From Phocaeicola sartorii JCM 17136 = DSM 21941 (GTDB lineage: Bacteria > Bacteroidota > Bacteroidia > Bacteroidales > Bacteroidaceae): a DNA stretch of 64,000 nucleotides. The notes under the pieces were generated by a model. The model saw only the letters and a list, made by a program, of their open reading frames with translations. It did not search any database and had not been told where the DNA came from. Shown piece after piece: positions 8,522-17,926 of the stretch (positions are counted from its first letter, which is position 1; the number at the start of each line of letters is the position of its first letter). The stretch lies in NCBI RefSeq assembly GCF_000614185.1, contig NZ_BAKM01000027.1, positions 1 to 64,000 on the forward strand. Direction: 5' to 3'. Both the position numbers and the translations under genes were made by a program.

Positions 8522-10012
8522 TTACTTGTCTGCTATAAAAATAGCAGTCCAGTATAACCATTCGGTCGCTGCCCGGAGGATATCGGGATTGATAGACCGG
8601 GTATTATCTTTAGGATGATGGTAATAACCGCCTCCTAATGCCCATAAATCCATGCATGGATAACCGGCTTTCATAAAGACAGCACCGTCTGTACGAGGGC
8701 GGGTCAGGAAATGAGTCTCATTCGTGAACAGACGTCGATGCACATACTTGTCATTGGCTTTTTTTGACAGTTCGGCCAGCTCGGGGTATTCATGGTGGTA
8801 ATTCGCTCCTAGCATCCTGCCTACACCCACTTGCTCCAGATTCAGGATTGCCACCACTTTATCCTTTGGCACAAGCGGATGATTCGTATAATAAGTGCTG
8901 CCGGTAAGTCCGGCTTCCTCACCGTCCACACTCATGAAGATGATGCTGCGTTTCGGCTTTATTTTTGATTTGGCCAGTGCTTCGGCGACTCCCAGCATGG
9001 CAGCGGAAGAAGAATTGTTGTCATTTGCTCCTTCAATCAGGAAAGGAATCATTCCCAGATGGTCCAGATGGGCGGAGATGATTACATATTCATTACATAA
9101 TATAGGGTCGCTGCCTTTGATCACCCCGAAAATATTTTTCCCTGTAGCATCGATGATAGGTAGCATTCATTTTGATGTGGGCTTTCTTTCCGGTATGGAA
9201 AGAGGCAGGCTTCTGAGTCTTATAAATTTGCCTGACCGTTTCTTTATACGTTTTTCCAGTTCCCCTGAAAATGTCATTGACCACCGTGTCTGTGACATGG
9301 CAATAGACAAATCCCGGATTATAGGGGCATTCGGTCCGGGAACCCATTTATATAACAAGCCTGCCGCACCATGGGCAGCAGCATTGTTCAGCTTGGTCTG
9401 GTGCAAGGTATGTTTGTACCACATGGCCAGTGAATCGGGATTACGGCTTACATTAGGAGTTTCTCCCTCTATCAGTACAATTTTGCCTTTTACGTCTATA
9501 CCTTTATAATCATCATATCCCAACTCGGGCGCTGTGACGCCGAATCCGGCATATACCACATCGGCTGTCACTTCCCCGTCGCTCGTCATTCCTCCGGCAA
9601 ACCAGCCGTCCGCCCAAGGATATGCTTTGGAAATCCATACCGTTTCTTTCTTGTTCTGGGTGACAGGGAACAAGATGTCCATGGTGCTTCCCGGTTGTAT
9701 CTCCACACAAGGGTGGGGGAATTGCTGTATGTAGGAACCATTCTCACCACCGGGGAGCAGCCCCCACTGTTTAAAATATCCTTTTACAATGTCTACGGCT
9801 TTGGCCATTCCGGACGAACCGGCGAGCCGTCCCTCCAGAGCCGGGTCTGAGAGTTGCTTTACATAACCGAAAATTTTTTCGGTGGTGATGTTACGATGCA
9901 TGGCATCCAGGTACATTTCTTCGCCGGTCATGTTGGCCGTTCTTCTTTGGGCGGGTGAAGACAGGGAGCCCCATGCAAGAAGTGCAGATAACAAAAGGAT
10001 TCCTTTTTTCAT
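8522..10012 (-). CDS. M28 family zinc aminopeptidase (two frameshifts)
   Basis: Secreted di-zinc peptidase. The signal peptide is residues 1-22 (LLLSALLAWGSLSSPAQ). A protease-associated insert region follows (~100-250), then the metal-binding M28 core: SAHLDHLG (first His/Asp), GANDNNSSSAAM (bridging Asp), VDGEEAGLTGS (catalytic/metal Glu pair) and a late His in GGGYYHHPKD. The frame changes twice: near 9285 (frame A SIAMSQT to frame B VVNDIFRGTGK, one base missing or two extra) and near 9167 (frame B MNATY to frame C IDATGKNIFGVIKG, one extra base). With both corrected the protein is ~496 residues. All catalytic motifs survive. Sequence errors are likely, but two events 120 bp apart could also mean a genuine pseudogene. 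Confidence 0.75.
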
Positions 10013-10130
10013 GTTGTTCTGTTGATTTAAGATTCGGTTCTAAAGATAAAAAGAAAACACCAGACTCCTGTTTATCTTTTTATAAAAATCTCAACTTTGT
10101 ATTTCTTGATATAAATCAAACCGTTACATC

Positions 10131-11525
10131 GTGAAAAGTACGTACCTTTGCACCCCGAAAATCAAAAGAAGACAAGTGGACGTAATTCAAGAACCGAGGA
10201 GTGTGCGAAAGAACCTGACCAGGCTGGCGGTTCCTATTTTCATAGAGACATTACTGATCATGATGCTGGGGGCGGTGGATACCGTGATGCTGAGTCAGTA
10301 TTCAGACAATAGCGTGGCCGCCGTGGGGGTAGTCAACCAGCTTGTTATGTTCGCTTTCCTGATATTTGAGGTGATTAATATAGGAACTTCCGTGCTTTGT
10401 TCCCAATACCTGGGGGCGAAGATGCGGAAAAATATGGTGCAAGTAGTAGGGGTGTCGTTACTGCTTAATTTAGTGTTCGGCCTGCTTGTCAGTGCTGTTC
10501 TGCATTACGGGGCCGCTTTTCTGCTGACCATGATGGGGCTTCGTCCCGAATTGATGGAATATGGAGTGAGTTACATGGAAATAGTAGGAGCGTTCGCTTT
10601 CTTTCAGGCCATATCTTTGACTATTTCCGCTTCTTTGCGAAGTGCCGACAAAGCAGTTTATCCCATGATGGTGACGGTGGTTGTGAATATTCTGAATATC
10701 ATCGGCAACTATTCGCTGATATTCGGTAAGTTCGGTATGCCGGCTTTGGGGGTGGAAGGTGCGGCCATTTCTACGGCATTTGCCCGGGGAGTGTCTATGG
10801 TGATCCTTTTTGTGATTCTTTTCCGGAAACATATTCCCAAGTTCCCGTTGTCCTATTTTCATCCTTTCCCGTTTGTCGAGTTGAAAAACCTGTTGAAAAT
10901 CGGGATCCCTTCGGCTGGAGAGAATATGTCCTATAGTTTCTCTCAGGTAGTCTTGACCTATTTTATTAATATGTTAGGGAATGAAGCGCTGACTACCCGT
11001 ACATACGTGGTGAATATAGTGATGTTCGTCTATCTGTTTGCCATCGCCATGGCGCAGGGGGGAGCCATCTGCATCGGACATCTGGTAGGCGAGAAGAAAA
11101 TTCGTGCAGCCTATCTGCTGGGCAAATATGTGATGCGTATCTCCATTCTGGTCTCTCTTGTCCTGTCTTGTATCTGGGCTTTGATGGGGTATACCTTGTT
11201 CGGCTGGTTGACAGACAATCCGGAGATTGTCCGTTTGGGTACTATCATCCTGTTTATTGATGTGATTTTGGAAGTGGGCCGGGCGATTAATATTTACGCT
11301 ACGAATGCTTTGCGCGCAACGGGTGATGTGAACTATCCGTTTTATGTGGGACTTGTCGTCCAGTGGGGGGTGGCCGTAGGTTGTGGCTATCTGTTCGGCA
11401 TCCATTGGGGGTGGGGGCTGGCTGGTATGTGGTGCGCATTCGTGCTGGATGAAAATCTGCGCGGCATTATCTTTGTGAAGCGTTGGAACAGTTTGAAATG
11501 GGCAAAAAAGGGATTTGTGAAATAA
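10131..11525 (+). CDS. MATE family multidrug efflux protein
   Basis: Cation-coupled multidrug exporter of the MATE (NorM/DinF-like) family with ~12 hydrophobic segments in two halves. The first half opens RLAVPIFIETLLIMMLGAVDTVMLSQYSD, the classic MATE helix-1 region, and AVGVVNQLVMF follows. The open frame begins at a GTG (10131), but a -7 element TACCTTTG lies at 10143-10150 inside it. The true start is therefore probably the GTG at 10203 (VRKNLTRL), preceded by GAGGA, or the GTG at 10176. From 10203 the protein has 440 residues, normal for the family. Substrate unknown. Confidence 0.85.
   Translation: MKSTYLCTPKIKRRQVDVIQEPRSVRKNLTRLAVPIFIETLLIMMLGAVDTVMLSQYSDNSVAAVGVVNQLVMFAFLIFEVINIGTSVLCSQYLGAKMRKNMVQVVGVSLLLNLVFGLLVSAVLHYGAAFLLTMMGLRPELMEYGVSYMEIVGAFAFFQAISLTISASLRSADKAVYPMMVTVVVNILNIIGNYSLIFGKFGMPALGVEGAAISTAFARGVSMVILFVILFRKHIPKFPLSYFHPFPFVELKNLLKIGIPSAGENMSYSFSQVVLTYFINMLGNEALTTRTYVVNIVMFVYLFAIAMAQGGAICIGHLVGEKKIRAAYLLGKYVMRISILVSLVLSCIWALMGYTLFGWLTDNPEIVRLGTIILFIDVILEVGRAINIYATNALRATGDVNYPFYVGLVVQWGVAVGCGYLFGIHWGWGLAGMWCAFVLDENLRGIIFVKRWNSLKWAKKGFVK
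10143..10150 (+). promoter_or_regulatory. -7 promoter element of the MATE gene
   Basis: TACCTTTG followed by C, a full TAnnTTTG match. No clear -33 element is visible. Because it lies 60 nt before GTG 10203, it argues against the longer open reading frame start at 10131. Confidence 0.55.
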
Positions 11526-11582
11526 ATCTTTATTTTCGCAAACTTTATGCGTCTTCAGACTGTTAAACTCAAGAAAAAGAAT

Positions 11583-11590
11583 TAATTTTG
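11583..11590 (+). promoter_or_regulatory. -7 promoter element of purB
   Basis: TAATTTTG followed by C matches TAnnTTTG, 28 nt before the purB ATG. The -33 region is not convincing. Confidence 0.5.
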
Positions 11591-11618
11591 CAGTCTGATA
11601 ATTATCAAAGAATATAAT

Positions 11619-12965
11619 ATGGAGCTCGATTTACTCACGGCAATATCGCCTATTGACGGTCGATACAGAGGAAAAGCGGGAGCTTTGGCCTCTTATTTTT
11701 CTGAATTTGCACTCATCAAGTACCGTGTGCAGGTAGAAATTGAATACTTTATCACCCTGTGTGAACTACCGTTGCCACAGCTGAAAAGTTTTGATCAGGC
11801 ACGTTTTGATGCGTTGCGCGCTATTTATAAAAACTTTACAGAGGCTGATGCACAGCGTATCAAAGAGATAGAAAGTGTGACAAACCACGATGTGAAGGCT
11901 GTAGAATATTTCATCAAAGAAGAATTCGATAAGTTGGGCGGAATGGAGGAATACAAGGAATTCATTCATTTCGGACTGACATCACAGGATATAAACAATA
12001 CCTCCGTTCCTCTGTCCATCAAGGAAGCATTGGAGCAAGTGTATTATCCGCAAATAGAAGAACTGATTGCCCAGCTGACTACATACGCTGAGGAATGGGC
12101 AAACATCCCGATGCTGGCAAAAACTCACGGGCAGCCTGCCTCTCCGACTCGTCTGGGTAAAGAAATCATGGTTTTCGTTTATCGTCTGAACCGTCAGCTG
12201 GCTGCATTGAAGGCTTGTCCTATCACGGCCAAATTCGGTGGTGCGACGGGTAACTACAATGCGCATCATGTAGCTTATCCCGAGTATGACTGGAAAACAT
12301 TCGGCAATAAGTTCGTAGCTGAAAAATTAGGGTTGGAACGTGAGGAATACACTACTCAGATTTCTAACTATGACAATCTGGGAGCCATCTTTGATGCCAT
12401 GAAGCGCATCAATACCATCATGATTGACATGAACCGCGACTTCTGGCAGTATATCTCTATGGAATACTTCAAGCAGAAGATTAAAGCGGGCGAAGTAGGT
12501 TCCAGTGCCATGCCGCACAAAGTGAACCCTATTGACTTTGAAAATGCCGAGGGTAATCTGGGGATGGCAAACGCCATTCTGGAACACCTTTCCTCTAAGT
12601 TGCCTGTCTCCCGCTTGCAACGTGACTTGACTGATTCTACTGTGTTGCGTAATGTCGGTGTACCTTTCGGCCACATAGTCATTGCTGTCCAGAGTTCTCT
12701 GAAGGGTCTGCGCAAACTGTTGCTGAATGAAAAAGCAATCTATGCCGACCTGGATAATTGCTGGAGTGTGGTGGCGGAAGCTGTCCAGACTATTCTGCGC
12801 CGTGAGGCCTATCCGCATCCGTATGAGGCGTTGAAAGCTTTGACCCGTACAAACCAGGCCATCACAGAAGAATCCATTAAAGAATTCATTGAGACATTGA
12901 ATGTAAGCGAAGACATTAAAAAAGAATTGCGGGTGATTACACCGCATAACTATACAGGTATTTAA
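11619..12965 (+). CDS. purB: Adenylosuccinate lyase
   Basis: Catalyses two fumarate-releasing steps of purine synthesis: SAICAR to AICAR and adenylosuccinate to AMP. It belongs to the fumarase/aspartase superfamily. It starts LLTAISPIDGRYRG, as PurB proteins of the longer (E. coli-like) type do. The catalytic His region KTHGQPASPTRLGKE is near residue 170, and the flexible signature loop GSSAMPHKVNPIDFENAEG is near 295. Length 448 is typical. It is a single gene with its own promoter-like element, upstream of the pseudouridine synthase gene on the same strand. Confidence 0.95.
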   Translation: MELDLLTAISPIDGRYRGKAGALASYFSEFALIKYRVQVEIEYFITLCELPLPQLKSFDQARFDALRAIYKNFTEADAQRIKEIESVTNHDVKAVEYFIKEEFDKLGGMEEYKEFIHFGLTSQDINNTSVPLSIKEALEQVYYPQIEELIAQLTTYAEEWANIPMLAKTHGQPASPTRLGKEIMVFVYRLNRQLAALKACPITAKFGGATGNYNAHHVAYPEYDWKTFGNKFVAEKLGLEREEYTTQISNYDNLGAIFDAMKRINTIMIDMNRDFWQYISMEYFKQKIKAGEVGSSAMPHKVNPIDFENAEGNLGMANAILEHLSSKLPVSRLQRDLTDSTVLRNVGVPFGHIVIAVQSSLKGLRKLLLNEKAIYADLDNCWSVVAEAVQTILRREAYPHPYEALKALTRTNQAITEESIKEFIETLNVSEDIKKELRVITPHNYTGI

Positions 12966-13038
12966 AAAATAGTTAGTTAGATTTTAATCCAAAAGCCCGA
13001 GAGGGCGTTATACATTAATTAAAAAATTGAAGGAAACC

Positions 13039-14525
13039 ATGAGTACAGAAAATGAAAGCAGACAAGAAGGCGCTGCAAATGAGGAAAACCAGAATGTAAG
13101 CCGTGATGGTGGTTATAAGTCTTATAACAGAGACAGTAATTACAACAGATACAATAACGACGGCGAACAGCGTCCCTACCGCCCCCGTATGAACAGCTAT
13201 AACCGCGAAGGTGGAGACCGTCCCTACCGTTCTTCTTATAACAACGGTGACCGTCCTTCCTATAATCGCTATAACAATAACGGTGACCGTCCGCAACGCC
13301 CCCGCTTTAACCCTAACGGTGAGGAAGGTGGTGAGCGCCAGTATCGTCCCCGCACGAATTATAACCGTGAAGGCGGCGATCAGCGTTCCTATACTCCGCG
13401 TCCCCGCTTTAATCCTAATGGTGAGGAAGGTGGTGAGCGTCAGTATCGTCCCCGCACGAATTATAACCGCGAAGGCGGCGATCAGCGTTCTTACACTCCG
13501 CGTCCCCGTACCGGAGGTTACAATCGTGAAGGCGGCGATCAGCGTCCTTATTCTCCGCGTCCCCGTTTCAACAGTGGTGAAGGGGGCGATCAGCGTTCTT
13601 ACTCACCGCGTCCCCGTACCGGAGGTTACAATCAGGGTGGCGACCGTCCTTATCGTCCTCGTACCGGTGGCTATAACCAAGGTGGCGGTTACAATCAAGG
13701 CGGTGGATACAATCGTCCTTACCGTACCCGTACGGCTGATTATAATCCGAATGCGAAATATAGTCTGAAGAAGCAGATTGAATACAAAGATATATTGACA
13801 GATCCGAACGAGCCGATCCGTCTGAACAAGTTCCTGCTAATGCCGGTATATGTTCCCGTCGTGAGGCTGATGAATTTATCACAGCAGGTGTGGTCAGTGT
13901 GAATGGTGAAGTGGTGACCGAACTGGGTACTAAGATCAAGCGCACTGATGAAGTGAAGTTCCATGACGAACCGGTAAGCATTGAGCGCAAGACTTATATT
14001 TTGTTGAACAAGCCGAAGGATTGTGTGACAACTTCCGACGATCCTCAGGAACGTAAGACGGTCATGGACTTTGTGAAAGGTGCTTGCAAGGAGCGTATTT
14101 ATCCTGTGGGCCGTCTGGACCGTAACACGACTGGTGTATTGCTGCTGACTAACGATGGTGATTTGGCTTCCAAGCTGACTCATCCTAAATACTTGAAGAA
14201 GAAGATTTATCATGTATATTGTGATAAGAATGTAACCAAGGCGGATCTCGATCAGATAGCAGCAGGTGTGACATTGGATGATGGAGAAATCCATGCAGAT
14301 GCCATCAGCTATGCGTCAGAAACAGACAAGTCACAAGTCGGTATTGAAATCCATTCCGGAAAGAACCGTATTGTGCGTCGTATCTTTGAATCCTTGGGAT
14401 ATAAGGTGATCAAGCTGGACCGTGTTTATTTTGCCGGTCTGACTAAAAAAGGTCTGCGCCGCGGTGACTGGCGTTACCTGACAGAACAAGAAGTGAACAT
14501 GCTCCGCATGGGCTCATTTGAATAA
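13039..14525 (+). CDS. RluB/RsuA-type rRNA pseudouridine synthase with Arg/Gly/Tyr-rich N-terminus (frameshifted)
   Basis: Predicted to isomerise a uridine in rRNA. Residues ~1-240 are a low-complexity tract of YNREGGDQRPYSPRPR-type repeats, probably disordered and RNA-binding. An S4 domain follows (PIRLNKFLANAGICSRREADEFI after correction), then the catalytic domain with GRLDRNTTGVLLLTNDGDL, which contains the catalytic Asp. The frame breaks near 13836: TTCCTGCTAATGCC needs one G (TTCCTGGCTAATGCC). Restored length is 495. ATG 13039, preceded by AAGGAA, is preferred over the TTG at 13027. An N-terminal extension this long is absent from E. coli RluB. Confidence 0.82.
13301..13504 (+). repeat. 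102-bp tandem duplication inside the pseudouridine synthase gene
   Basis: Two adjacent 102-bp units (13301-13402, 13403-13504) encode the same 34-residue sequence beginning PRFNPNGEEGGERQYRPR. They differ only at a few synonymous positions. Shorter degenerate units (EGGDQR, TGGYNQGG) continue to ~13720. Such tracts are prone to length change by slippage or recombination. Confidence 0.8.
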
Positions 14526-14547
14526 TAAATAATAAAGAGACAAAACA

Positions 14548-15951
14548 ATGGAAAAAATTAGTAGAACAAAGATTGTTGACCTGCTGAAGCGCCGTGACTT
14601 TGGTGCGATGGTCAATGTAAAAGGTTGGGTTCGCACCCGCCGTGGTAGCAAACAGGTAAACTTTATCGCCCTGAATGACGGTTCTACAATAAATAATGTG
14701 CAGATTGTGGTTGATTTGGCAAACTTCGACGAAGAAATGCTGAAGCAGATCACCACCGGTGCATGTATCAGTGTGAACGGTGAGCTGACCGAATCCATTG
14801 GCTCTGGTCAGGCTGCCGAAATTCAGGCGCGCGAAATTGAGGTGCTGGGTACTTGCGATAACACTTATCCGTTGCAGAAGAAAGGTCACACGATGGAATT
14901 CCTTCGTGAGATCGCTCACTTGCGTCCCCGTACCAATACATTCGGCGCTGTGTTCCGTATCCGCCATAACATGGCTATCGCTATCCATAAGTTCTTCCAT
15001 GAACGGGGATTCTTCTATTTCCATACACCTATTATCACGGCATCCGATTGTGAAGGTGCGGGACAGATGTTCCAGGTTACTACCAAGAACCTCTATGATT
15101 TGAAGAAAGATGAAAACGGAGCGATTATTTATGAGGATGATTTCTTTGGCAAACAAGCCAGTCTGACGGTATCCGGACAGTTGGAAGGTGAACTGGCGGC
15201 TACTGCCTTGGGGGCTATTTATACCTTTGGTCCTACATTCCGTGCCGAAAACTCCAATACGCCGCGTCACTTGGCCGAGTTCTGGATGATTGAGCCTGAG
15301 GTTGCTTTCAATGATATTACTGATAATATGGATTTGGCCGAAGACTTCATCAAATACTGTGTGCGGTGGGCGCTTGACAACTGCTATGATGACGTGAAAT
15401 TCCTGAACGACATGTTCGACAAGGGATTGATAGAGCGTTTGCAAGGCGTGCTGAAAGAAGATTTTGTCCGTCTGCCTTATACGGAAGGTATCAAGATACT
15501 GGAAGAGGCTGTAGCAAAAGGTCATAAGTTTGAGTTCCCGGTATATTGGGGAGTGGATTTGGCTTCTGAACACGAACGTTATTTGGTGGAAGATCATTTC
15601 AAACGTCCTGTCATCCTGACAGATTATCCGAAGGAAATCAAGGCATTCTATATGAAGCAGAATGAGGATGGCAAGACTGTCCGTGCCATGGATGTATTGT
15701 TCCCGAAGATTGGTGAGATTATCGGTGGTTCTGAACGTGAGGCGGATTATGACAAACTGATGACCCGTATTCAGGAATTGGAAATTCCGATGAAAGATAT
15801 GTGGTGGTATCTGGATACCCGTAAGTTCGGTTCATGTCCTCACTCCGGTTTCGGACTTGGTTTTGAACGTCTGTTGCTGTTCGTTACCGGTATGACCAAC
15901 ATTCGCGATGTGATACCTTTCCCACGTACTCCGCGCAATGCTGAATTCTAA
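14548..15951 (+). CDS. asnS: Asparaginyl-tRNA synthetase
   Basis: Charges tRNA-Asn. A class IIb synthetase with an N-terminal OB-fold anticodon-binding domain (~residues 15-115, [23 protein letters not shown]) and a class II catalytic core. Motif 2 is around [25 protein letters not shown] (~230-255), and motif 3 near the C-terminus reads [29 protein letters not shown]. 467 residues, a typical length. It follows the pseudouridine synthase by 22 nt, so the two may be co-transcribed, and a strong terminator follows. Confidence 0.96.
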   Translation: MEKISRTKIVDLLKRRDFGAMVNVKGWVRTRRGSKQVNFIALNDGSTINNVQIVVDLANFDEEMLKQITTGACISVNGELTESIGSGQAAEIQAREIEVLGTCDNTYPLQKKGHTMEFLREIAHLRPRTNTFGAVFRIRHNMAIAIHKFFHERGFFYFHTPIITASDCEGAGQMFQVTTKNLYDLKKDENGAIIYEDDFFGKQASLTVSGQLEGELAATALGAIYTFGPTFRAENSNTPRHLAEFWMIEPEVAFNDITDNMDLAEDFIKYCVRWALDNCYDDVKFLNDMFDKGLIERLQGVLKEDFVRLPYTEGIKILEEAVAKGHKFEFPVYWGVDLASEHERYLVEDHFKRPVILTDYPKEIKAFYMKQNEDGKTVRAMDVLFPKIGEIIGGSEREADYDKLMTRIQELEIPMKDMWWYLDTRKFGSCPHSGFGLGFERLLLFVTGMTNIRDVIPFPRTPRNAEF

Positions 15952-15970
15952 TTGCTGGAAATAATTCAAG

Positions 15971-16006
15971 AAATCCTGCCCTATAACATAGAGCAGGATT
16001 TTTTTT
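15971..16006 (+). terminator. Rho-independent terminator after asnS
   Basis: AAATCCTGC (15971-15979) pairs with GCAGGATTT (15993-16001), followed by a run of T. Confidence 0.8.
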
Positions 16007-16059
16007 GCATTTACCTGTAAAAAAGTTATTAAAAAAGCAGGAAGTTTGAAAAATTTTTC

Positions 16060-16067
16060 TAATTTTG
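16060..16067 (+). promoter_or_regulatory. -7 promoter element
   Basis: TAATTTTG matches TAnnTTTG, 43 nt before the following gene. A TTTG at 16045-16048 is too close to serve as the -33 element. Confidence 0.45.
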
Positions 16068-16109
16068 TATATCCACATTACGCAAATTGTTAACTAAATA
16101 TATACAACT

Positions 16110-16604
16110 ATGAAACGGAAAAATTTATTCCTACTGATGATAGCATTTTTGCTTATCGGTACTTCGCGTGTAGTGGGACAGGAAAAATCGGACGCTGCCC
16201 CTGTCAACCTGAAAGGTATCTGGCAGATGTGTTTTTATGTATCAGGAACTCCTCAGGTTCCGGGTGAGTTGAAACCAAGTAATTCTTTTAAGATCTTGTC
16301 GGATGACGGCAAGTTTACCAATATGACCATGATTCCCAATCATGGGGCTATTATCATTGGTTCCGGTACTTACCGGCAGACAGCGCCTAACGCTTATACG
16401 GAGCATGTGGAGAAAAACCTGCATCTTCCGCAATTGGTAGGTGTGGATAATATTCTGGAATTTGAGATGAAGGGGGGCGATGTCATGGTGCTGAAGTTTT
16501 TTGTGAAAACGGATAAGGACGGAAATGAGATTAATTCCTGGTATTATGAAACTTGGAAACGGGTGAAAATGCCTCCTGTTTATCCAAAGGATCTGGTCAG
16601 ATAG
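16110..16604 (+). CDS. Secreted protein, DUF4488-like
   Basis: A 164-residue exported protein: signal peptide ~1-23 (KNLFLLMIAFLLIGTSRVVG) and a mature region starting VNLKGIWQMCFYVSG, which resembles the DUF4488 lipocalin-like family of Bacteroidales (from memory, not searched). The pattern 'G-W...S-F-FKILSDDGKFTNM...SGTYRQTAPNAYTEHVEK' suggests a small beta-barrel. It is a monocistronic gene between two terminators. Function unknown. Confidence 0.72.
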   Translation: MKRKNLFLLMIAFLLIGTSRVVGQEKSDAAPVNLKGIWQMCFYVSGTPQVPGELKPSNSFKILSDDGKFTNMTMIPNHGAIIIGSGTYRQTAPNAYTEHVEKNLHLPQLVGVDNILEFEMKGGDVMVLKFFVKTDKDGNEINSWYYETWKRVKMPPVYPKDLVR

Positions 16605-16643
16605 GCTTGAATATTTGTTTATAAACAAAAGATAGTCACTGTT

Positions 16644-16685
16644 CGGGCTGCGCTTTCATTCGTTGAAAGTGCAGCCCGGATTTAT
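16644..16685 (+). terminator. Strong terminator hairpin
   Basis: CGGGCTGCGCTTTCA (16644-16658) pairs with TGAAAGTGCAGCCCG (16664-16678) with one G-T mismatch pair, followed by GATTTATTTT. It ends the DUF4488-like gene and marks the left border of the accessory island. Confidence 0.8.
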
Positions 16686-16746
16686 TTTATACATAATGCT
16701 TGCCGGGCGAAGCCGGTACGCTTTTTTATGTAACTTAAGTTACTTG

Positions 16747-16834
16747 GAAAAGTTACTTATGTTACTTGCCCCACGAACTTAACTTACTTTGCCAAGTTAC
16801 TTATCTTACTTACTCCACGAACTTAACTTACTTT
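16747..16834. repeat. Two tandem 44-bp repeats
   Basis: 16747-16790 and 16791-16834 are imperfect copies (about six differences) sharing AAGTTACTTAT, then TTACTT, then CCACGAACTTAACTTACTTT. Flanking bases 16731-16746 (TAACTTAAGTTACTTG) look like a degenerate third unit. No gene overlaps them. The intergenic region 16605-17315 also contains the palindromes at 17066-17270; I saw no convincing gene in it. Confidence 0.75.
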
Positions 16835-17065
16835 TCTACATAACTTTTATCAAAAGTCATACCAGGGCATTTCTTACCCGAATATTCTTCTTCAGAGATT
16901 GAACGGGTCTTCCGGCACCAATTGAATGATATATTTCTGAAAGTCTGGTTTTGGAATGTTGTAAACGCACAAAATGCCATCGTATGAACAGGGTAAAAAC
17001 TTTTCTTGTGCTTAATTGCTTGAAAACTAGCTGCTTAATGAAGAATGTTAGCGGATTATTAATGT

Positions 17066-17270
17066 ATCTCTTACTAAGAGATATACATTTTCTGTGCAAA
17101 AATAAGCAAAGTTTTGAGAACTAATACATTTTTGGCAAAAAAAATAGGAATTTATATAAAAAATCAGTTTCCGAATCTCTTTGATCTTCTTTTTCTATCT
17201 GTTAGAATATAACGTAATTCATTGATATAATGCGTGTTAATGGGTGTATATAGATCTCTTAGTAAGAGAT
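17066..17270. repeat. Pair of 17-bp palindromic repeats flanking a possible invertible segment
   Basis: ATCTCTTACTAAGAGAT (17066-17082) and ATCTCTTAGTAAGAGAT (17254-17270) are exact reverse complements of each other, differing only in the central base. The second extends to a 23-bp palindrome (17251-17273). They flank 171 bp. Reading leftward, a TATTTTTG element (TAnnTTTG) lies at 17104-17097, so in this orientation the only good -7 match points away from the AraC and S-layer-like genes. This is the architecture of phase-variable invertible promoters, but paired operators are an alternative. Confidence 0.55.
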
Positions 17271-17315
17271 CTACAAAAAAGTAGCTTTTAAGACCTTTTT
17301 ATATATGGGACAACC

Positions 17316-17849
17316 TTGGTTCTTGAAGCTGTGAAATTAAATGAAAACAACATAAAGCAGATGGAATATCTATTTCTACGACGTAAAAAAACGACTGCCA
17401 TTTCCGAGCGGCAACGGACTTTGCTTTTCAAGGCTGCCGAGCGGCAATGGAAGGAAGAGTTTGCCGGAAAGGAAGCGGACGCTCGTAAGGTGGACTGCCA
17501 TATATATAAAGGTATATTGTACCAGCTTGAGATACGTCAGGTATTTCTGGATACCTCGCTTTCCTTGAAAAAGCTGAGCGACCTGCTTGAGACAAACCAG
17601 ACTTACCTGAGTAATGTAGTGAACAAGTACTTTGGGTGCAATCTGAAGGAGCTTGTGAATGGTTACCGTGTGGAATATGCCAAGGAGCTTCTTCGTTCCG
17701 ACCGTTGTGCATTGAATGAACTTCCCGGTAGTTGTGGTTTTGCGTCGAAGAGTGCTTTCTATTCGGCTTTCAGTCGTGTTGTGGGGGTATCGCCTTTATC
17801 GTACCAGTCAAGAGAAAGGAGGAGGCAGCGAATACCGATAACCAATTAG
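17316..17849 (+). CDS. Short AraC-type helix-turn-helix regulator
   Basis: DNA-binding protein whose C-terminal ~100 residues form an AraC/XylS double helix-turn-helix: LSLKKLSDLLETNQTYLSNVVNKYFG, then LVNGYRVEYAKELL, then the second helix pair ending VVGVSPLSYQ. The N-terminal ~70 residues are charged and lack a recognisable sensor domain, so the protein is shorter than usual AraC members (about 280). The open frame begins with TTG at 17316. GTG 17331 or ATG 17361 are alternative starts, and none has a clear ribosome-binding site. A nearby out-of-frame ATG at 17305 hints that the 5' end may be damaged or truncated. It sits between a candidate invertible promoter and the S-layer-like gene, so control of that gene is plausible. 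Confidence 0.72.
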   Translation: MVLEAVKLNENNIKQMEYLFLRRKKTTAISERQRTLLFKAAERQWKEEFAGKEADARKVDCHIYKGILYQLEIRQVFLDTSLSLKKLSDLLETNQTYLSNVVNKYFGCNLKELVNGYRVEYAKELLRSDRCALNELPGSCGFASKSAFYSAFSRVVGVSPLSYQSRERRRQRIPITN

Positions 17850-17926
17850 GCAAGCTGTTAATAATAAGCTCAATATGTATAACCAATTTTAGTTTTTTAA
17901 ATTTATAAATTTAAAGTTTTTCTATT

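Noticed and set aside
13211..13768. 185-codon + strand ORF inside the pseudouridine synthase gene
   Set aside because: Frame-shifted reading of the Arg/Gly-rich repeats giving valine/isoleucine-rich low complexity; shadow of the real gene.
14443..15597. 384-codon minus-strand ORF opposite asnS
   Set aside because: Antisense shadow of a clearly identified asnS; no domain in translation.
16590..16850. Attachment site at the island's left edge
   Set aside because: The 44-bp repeats have no matching copy seen near 29 kb and there is no integrase, so an att site is unsupported.
16857..17099. 80-codon minus-strand ORF spanning the left palindrome
   Set aside because: No recognisable domain; its ATG overlaps the leftward -7 element and codon use is unlike neighbours. 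Most likely chance, although it would be switched if the segment inverts.
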